From contig CANBCI010000002.1 in NCBI GenBank assembly GCA_947367055.1, positions 224,149 through 288,148 on the forward strand: a DNA stretch of 64,000 nt. Direction: 5' to 3'. Of this stretch, positions 62,229-64,000 are shown one piece after another. The stretch is from an uncultured Alphaproteobacteria bacterium. GTDB taxonomy: Bacteria; Pseudomonadota; Alphaproteobacteria; Rs-D84. How positions within the stretch are numbered: the first letter of the stretch is position 1; each line of letters opens with the position of its first letter. Both the position numbers and the translations under genes were made by a program. Below the pieces are notes generated by a model. It was not told the DNA's origin, made no database searches, and worked only from the letters and a program-made list of their open reading frames with translations.

Positions 62229-62309
62229 GGCAATGTCCTTGGAATACGGGCGGTTGTGAAAAATAAAAATGCAAAGCCCACGGTTTACAGAGATTCCAAA
62301 GACATTGCC
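62229..62309 (+). promoter_or_regulatory. Long-range stem in the HU leader RNA
   Basis: 62229-62245 pairs with 62293-62309 over 17 positions with one mismatch, enclosing 47 nt, in the 130-nt leader before the HU start. It could control stability or translation. Confidence 0.6.
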
Positions 62310-62354
62310 TGTGGACTGCGGGACACCTTAATAAATTTATGAAAGGAGAAACAT

Positions 62355-62627
62355 ATGAACAAACTGCAATTGATCGAAGCAATCGCTAACGAAGTTGACG
62401 TTACAAAATCAACAGCCGCTTCCTGCTTGGATGCATTTATCAACACTGTGACCAAAGTTCTGAAAAAGAAGGGCGAAGTTCGCTTGGTTGGTTTTGGTAC
62501 ATTCACAACTGCAAAACGCAAAGCCACAACCGGCCGCAACCCGCAGACTGGTGCCGCTATCAAGATTCCGGCATCCACACAGCCGAAATTCAAACCGGGC
62601 AAAGCGTTGAAAGATGCGTTGAACTAA
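62355..62627 (+). CDS. hup: DNA-binding protein HU
   Basis: 90 residues, typical HU. MNKLQLIEAIANE start, VRLVGFGTF, GRNPQTG arm tip, KFKPGKALKDALN end. Non-specific DNA bending and nucleoid packing. Strong ribosome site GAAAGGAG. Expression is probably high and controlled by the leader and operator upstream. Confidence 0.96.
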   Translation: MNKLQLIEAIANEVDVTKSTAASCLDAFINTVTKVLKKKGEVRLVGFGTFTTAKRKATTGRNPQTGAAIKIPASTQPKFKPGKALKDALN

Positions 62628-62646
62628 ATCGATTGATTTGGAAATG

Positions 62647-62675
62647 AAAAAAATCCCCCGATTGGGGGATTTTTT
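62647..62675 (+). terminator. Terminator of HU gene
   Basis: AAAATCCCCC-GATT-GGGGGATTTT, same core as 29133. Confidence 0.88.
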
Positions 62676-62752
62676 CGTATTTGATTAAATTTCTCTTTAC
62701 TTAAAAGTTTATAATGAATACAATTGAATCGTTAACCAAAAAGGAAGGAAAA

Positions 62753-63286
62753 ATGGCACAAAAAACTGTTAAAAAAACCGCTGCAAAGGCAACGGCGACA
62801 AAAAAGGCCCCGGTGAAAAAGGCCGCGACGAAAACGGTTGCAGTGAAAAAAGCACCGGCGAAAAAAGCCCCGGTTAAGAAAACGGCGCCGGCGGCAATGG
62901 CGGAAACAAAAATTGTGACGCCCGCACCGGAAACATTTGCGTGCGGTTGCGGTGGCAACTGTGCATGTGGCGGACATTGCGGCGAACACCACGGGGAACA
63001 CACCGGCGGTGGATTTGGTCGTTTTATCAAAAAACTGATTATTGTGCTGATTATTTTTGCACTGGGTTTTGCAGCGGCAAAAATGCTGTATTTCAATAAA
63101 CCGAACCATATGCGTGGCCCGCGTGCAGAATTTGTGAACGGATGCCTGGATGTGACGACAATCACATGCCCGAAAATGCTGGAATCATTGACGGTAATGG
63201 ATGTAAATGCCGACAACTGCATCAGCCGCGATGAATATCGCGCATTCATGAAACAGATGGAACGCGAAATACGTGCAAATAACTAA
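62753..63286 (+). CDS. Chimeric membrane protein: Lys/Ala tail, Cys/His cluster, EF-hand
   Basis: 177 residues in four parts. 1-48: histone-H1-like Lys/Ala/Pro repeats (VKKAPAKKAPVKK). 64-83: CGCGGNCACGGHCGEHHGEH, a likely metal-binding cluster. 94-113: one membrane helix. 150-161: a canonical EF-hand loop DVNADNCISRDE with calcium ligands at 1, 3, 5 and 12, flanked by Cys. ATG 62753 (AAGGAAGG upstream) is chosen because the ATG at 62714 overlaps a TATAAT. The basic tail could bind DNA or acidic polymers in the cytoplasm while the EF-hand faces the periplasm. Function unknown. Confidence 0.7.
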   Translation: MAQKTVKKTAAKATATKKAPVKKAATKTVAVKKAPAKKAPVKKTAPAAMAETKIVTPAPETFACGCGGNCACGGHCGEHHGEHTGGGFGRFIKKLIIVLIIFALGFAAAKMLYFNKPNHMRGPRAEFVNGCLDVTTITCPKMLESLTVMDVNADNCISRDEYRAFMKQMEREIRANN

Positions 63287-63300
63287 TTTGCATTTGTGGT

Positions 63301-63328
63301 AAAAAATCCCGCGGCATGCGGGATTTTT
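63301..63328. terminator. Bidirectional terminator
   Basis: ATCCCGC / GCGGGAT stem with A- and T-runs. Confidence 0.82.
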
Positions 63329-63347
63329 AATGCGTCGTCGCGATAGG

Positions 63348-63620
63348 TCACGGCATTTTTGCCATAACCATTTCAATAAATTCGGGCCATGTCGTGTTTG
63401 TTGCACACAACACGCGATTTAATGTTTCAAATGTCGGAAATCGCGGACGGTCACTGTGAAAATGATGCCGCTTTGACGGGTTAAATGTCGTTAAATCCAA
63501 CCCAGACCGCCGCGCCAGGCCGCATGCCGTCAGCCCGTTATTCGCCGCAAGTTCATCAATCGCCGCCCACAATGCGCCATGAAATTCGCGCAGATGCCCG
63601 TCTATTTTATTTAGCCACAT
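63348..63620 (-). CDS. HTH protein resembling the N-terminal half of S24/LexA-like regulators
   Basis: 90 residues. LWAAIDELAANNGLTACGLARRSGLDLTTFNPSKR followed by PRFPTFETLNRVLCATNTTWPEF matches the DNA-binding half of alphaproteobacterial S24-peptidase regulators. The peptidase half is absent, so it cannot self-cleave. It overlaps the XRE gene by 14 bp and is its operon partner. Confidence 0.75.
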   Translation of the reverse strand: MWLNKIDGHLREFHGALWAAIDELAANNGLTACGLARRSGLDLTTFNPSKRHHFHSDRPRFPTFETLNRVLCATNTTWPEFIEMVMAKMP

Positions 63621-63960
63621 TTAGACGCCGTATTATATTTAATATCATTTTCTTGTCCGCGTCATTCATTTGGCACAGACACCGGATTACTTCGCGCATG
63701 TTTTCGTCGTATACATCCTTGTACTTTCCAGCCTCGCCAAACAATTCACCGACGGTTACTTCCATTGCCTGCGCGATTTGGAACAAACGCGATACAGATA
63801 TTCGATTACCGGCGGTTTCATATTTTTGTAATTGTTGAAAAGTGACACCGATTTTTTGCGCCAAATCCTTTTGCCGCATGCCAAATTTATGGCGCCAGTT
63901 GAAAATAACTTGACCGATATAGATATCAATTTCAGTTGGCTTAAAAGACCGACCAGACAT
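63607..63960 (-). CDS. XRE-family HTH regulator, paralogue of 11865 gene
   Basis: 117 residues. MSGRSFKPTEIDIYIGQVI, then the HTH FGMRQKDLAQKIGVTFQQLQKYETAGNRISVSRL, nearly identical in the recognition region (VTFQQ.QKYETAGNRIS) to the 11865 regulator, so the two may bind similar sites. The C-terminal part differs and is shorter. ATG 63960 is chosen over 63999, as it gives the same N terminus as the paralogue. Confidence 0.85.
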   Translation of the reverse strand: MSGRSFKPTEIDIYIGQVIFNWRHKFGMRQKDLAQKIGVTFQQLQKYETAGNRISVSRLFQIAQAMEVTVGELFGEAGKYKDVYDENMREVIRCLCQMNDADKKMILNIIRRLNVAK

Positions 63961-64000
63961 GTTCTCATCCCCCGTTTTGCAAAGACAAACAAAAACCACT

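Noticed and set aside
62714..62752. Upstream ATG for the EF-hand protein
   Set aside because: The ATG lies within a TATAAT box and lacks a ribosome site, while ATG 62753 has AAGGAAGG.

Overview
The window reads as a chromosomal segment of a host-associated, small-genome alphaproteobacterium. The strongest lineage marker is a circularly permuted, two-piece tmRNA gene (about 28561-28860) whose tag reads ANDNVPLAMAA, the organisation typical of Alphaproteobacteria. Supporting signs are paired HTH regulators of alphaproteobacterial type and an mlaE-mlaF-mlaD-lipoprotein operon. A rubrerythrin and a one-Cys peroxiredoxin suggest a low-oxygen habitat such as an animal gut; that is inference. Most of the window is vertically inherited core, dense and with many overlapping genes.

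Layout. 1-8082: end of secA, a kinase-like protein, dnaE-rsmH, and two conserved unknowns. 8090-11848: two secreted Cys-containing proteins. 11865-19148: XRE regulator diverging from gpmI; ihfB-accDA (a beta+alpha carboxyltransferase fusion); peroxiredoxin; a Cys-less alkyltransferase-like protein; proS. 19193-21333: tRNA-Ser, a decayed tRNA copy, a methyltransferase and an unknown gene. 21395-25083: Tat-exported amidase, a secreted protein, and prfB with its programmed frameshift. 25135-26751: tRNA-Arg, a lipoprotein, and a Cys-rich secreted protein behind a structured leader. 26765-34291: rubrerythrin, obgE, tmRNA, a Lon lacking its protease domain, tsaB-rimI, radC, a Pif1-like helicase. 34395-41585: tRNA(CAU), a 1270-residue Cys-rich secreted protein, a flavoprotein, a lipase-like hydrolase, then a paralogue of the 26134 protein behind a second leader holding a tandem RNA element. 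41589-46075: YbaK deacylase, Mla-type lipid transport operon, outer-membrane barrel. 46133-50811: chaperone-usher operon with two DUF4402 subunits. 50967-52582: small cluster with peptidoglycan-acting parts (L,D-transpeptidase remnant, lysozyme). 52802-63286: tRNA-Ser, rpoZ, mtaB, dacA, holB-tatD-smpB, alaS without its C-Ala domain, a glycosyltransferase, HU, and a chimeric EF-hand membrane protein. 63348-63960: two HTH regulators.

Three themes recur. (1) Many promoters can be read directly (TTGCAA/TTGCAT/TTGACA, 16-18 nt, TATAAT-like), and at seven genes the -10 box ends only 7-9 nt before the ATG with no Shine-Dalgarno, predicting leaderless mRNAs. Divergent genes repeatedly share or overlap one -35 box. 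(2) Core proteins show domain loss or fusion (Lon, AlaRS, AccDA, a one-domain S24-type HTH). (3) A large part of the coding capacity goes to secreted Cys-rich proteins; two paralogues sit behind leaders with mutually exclusive pairings that look like transcriptional switches. The leader at 40582-40937 is the best candidate for an undescribed system.
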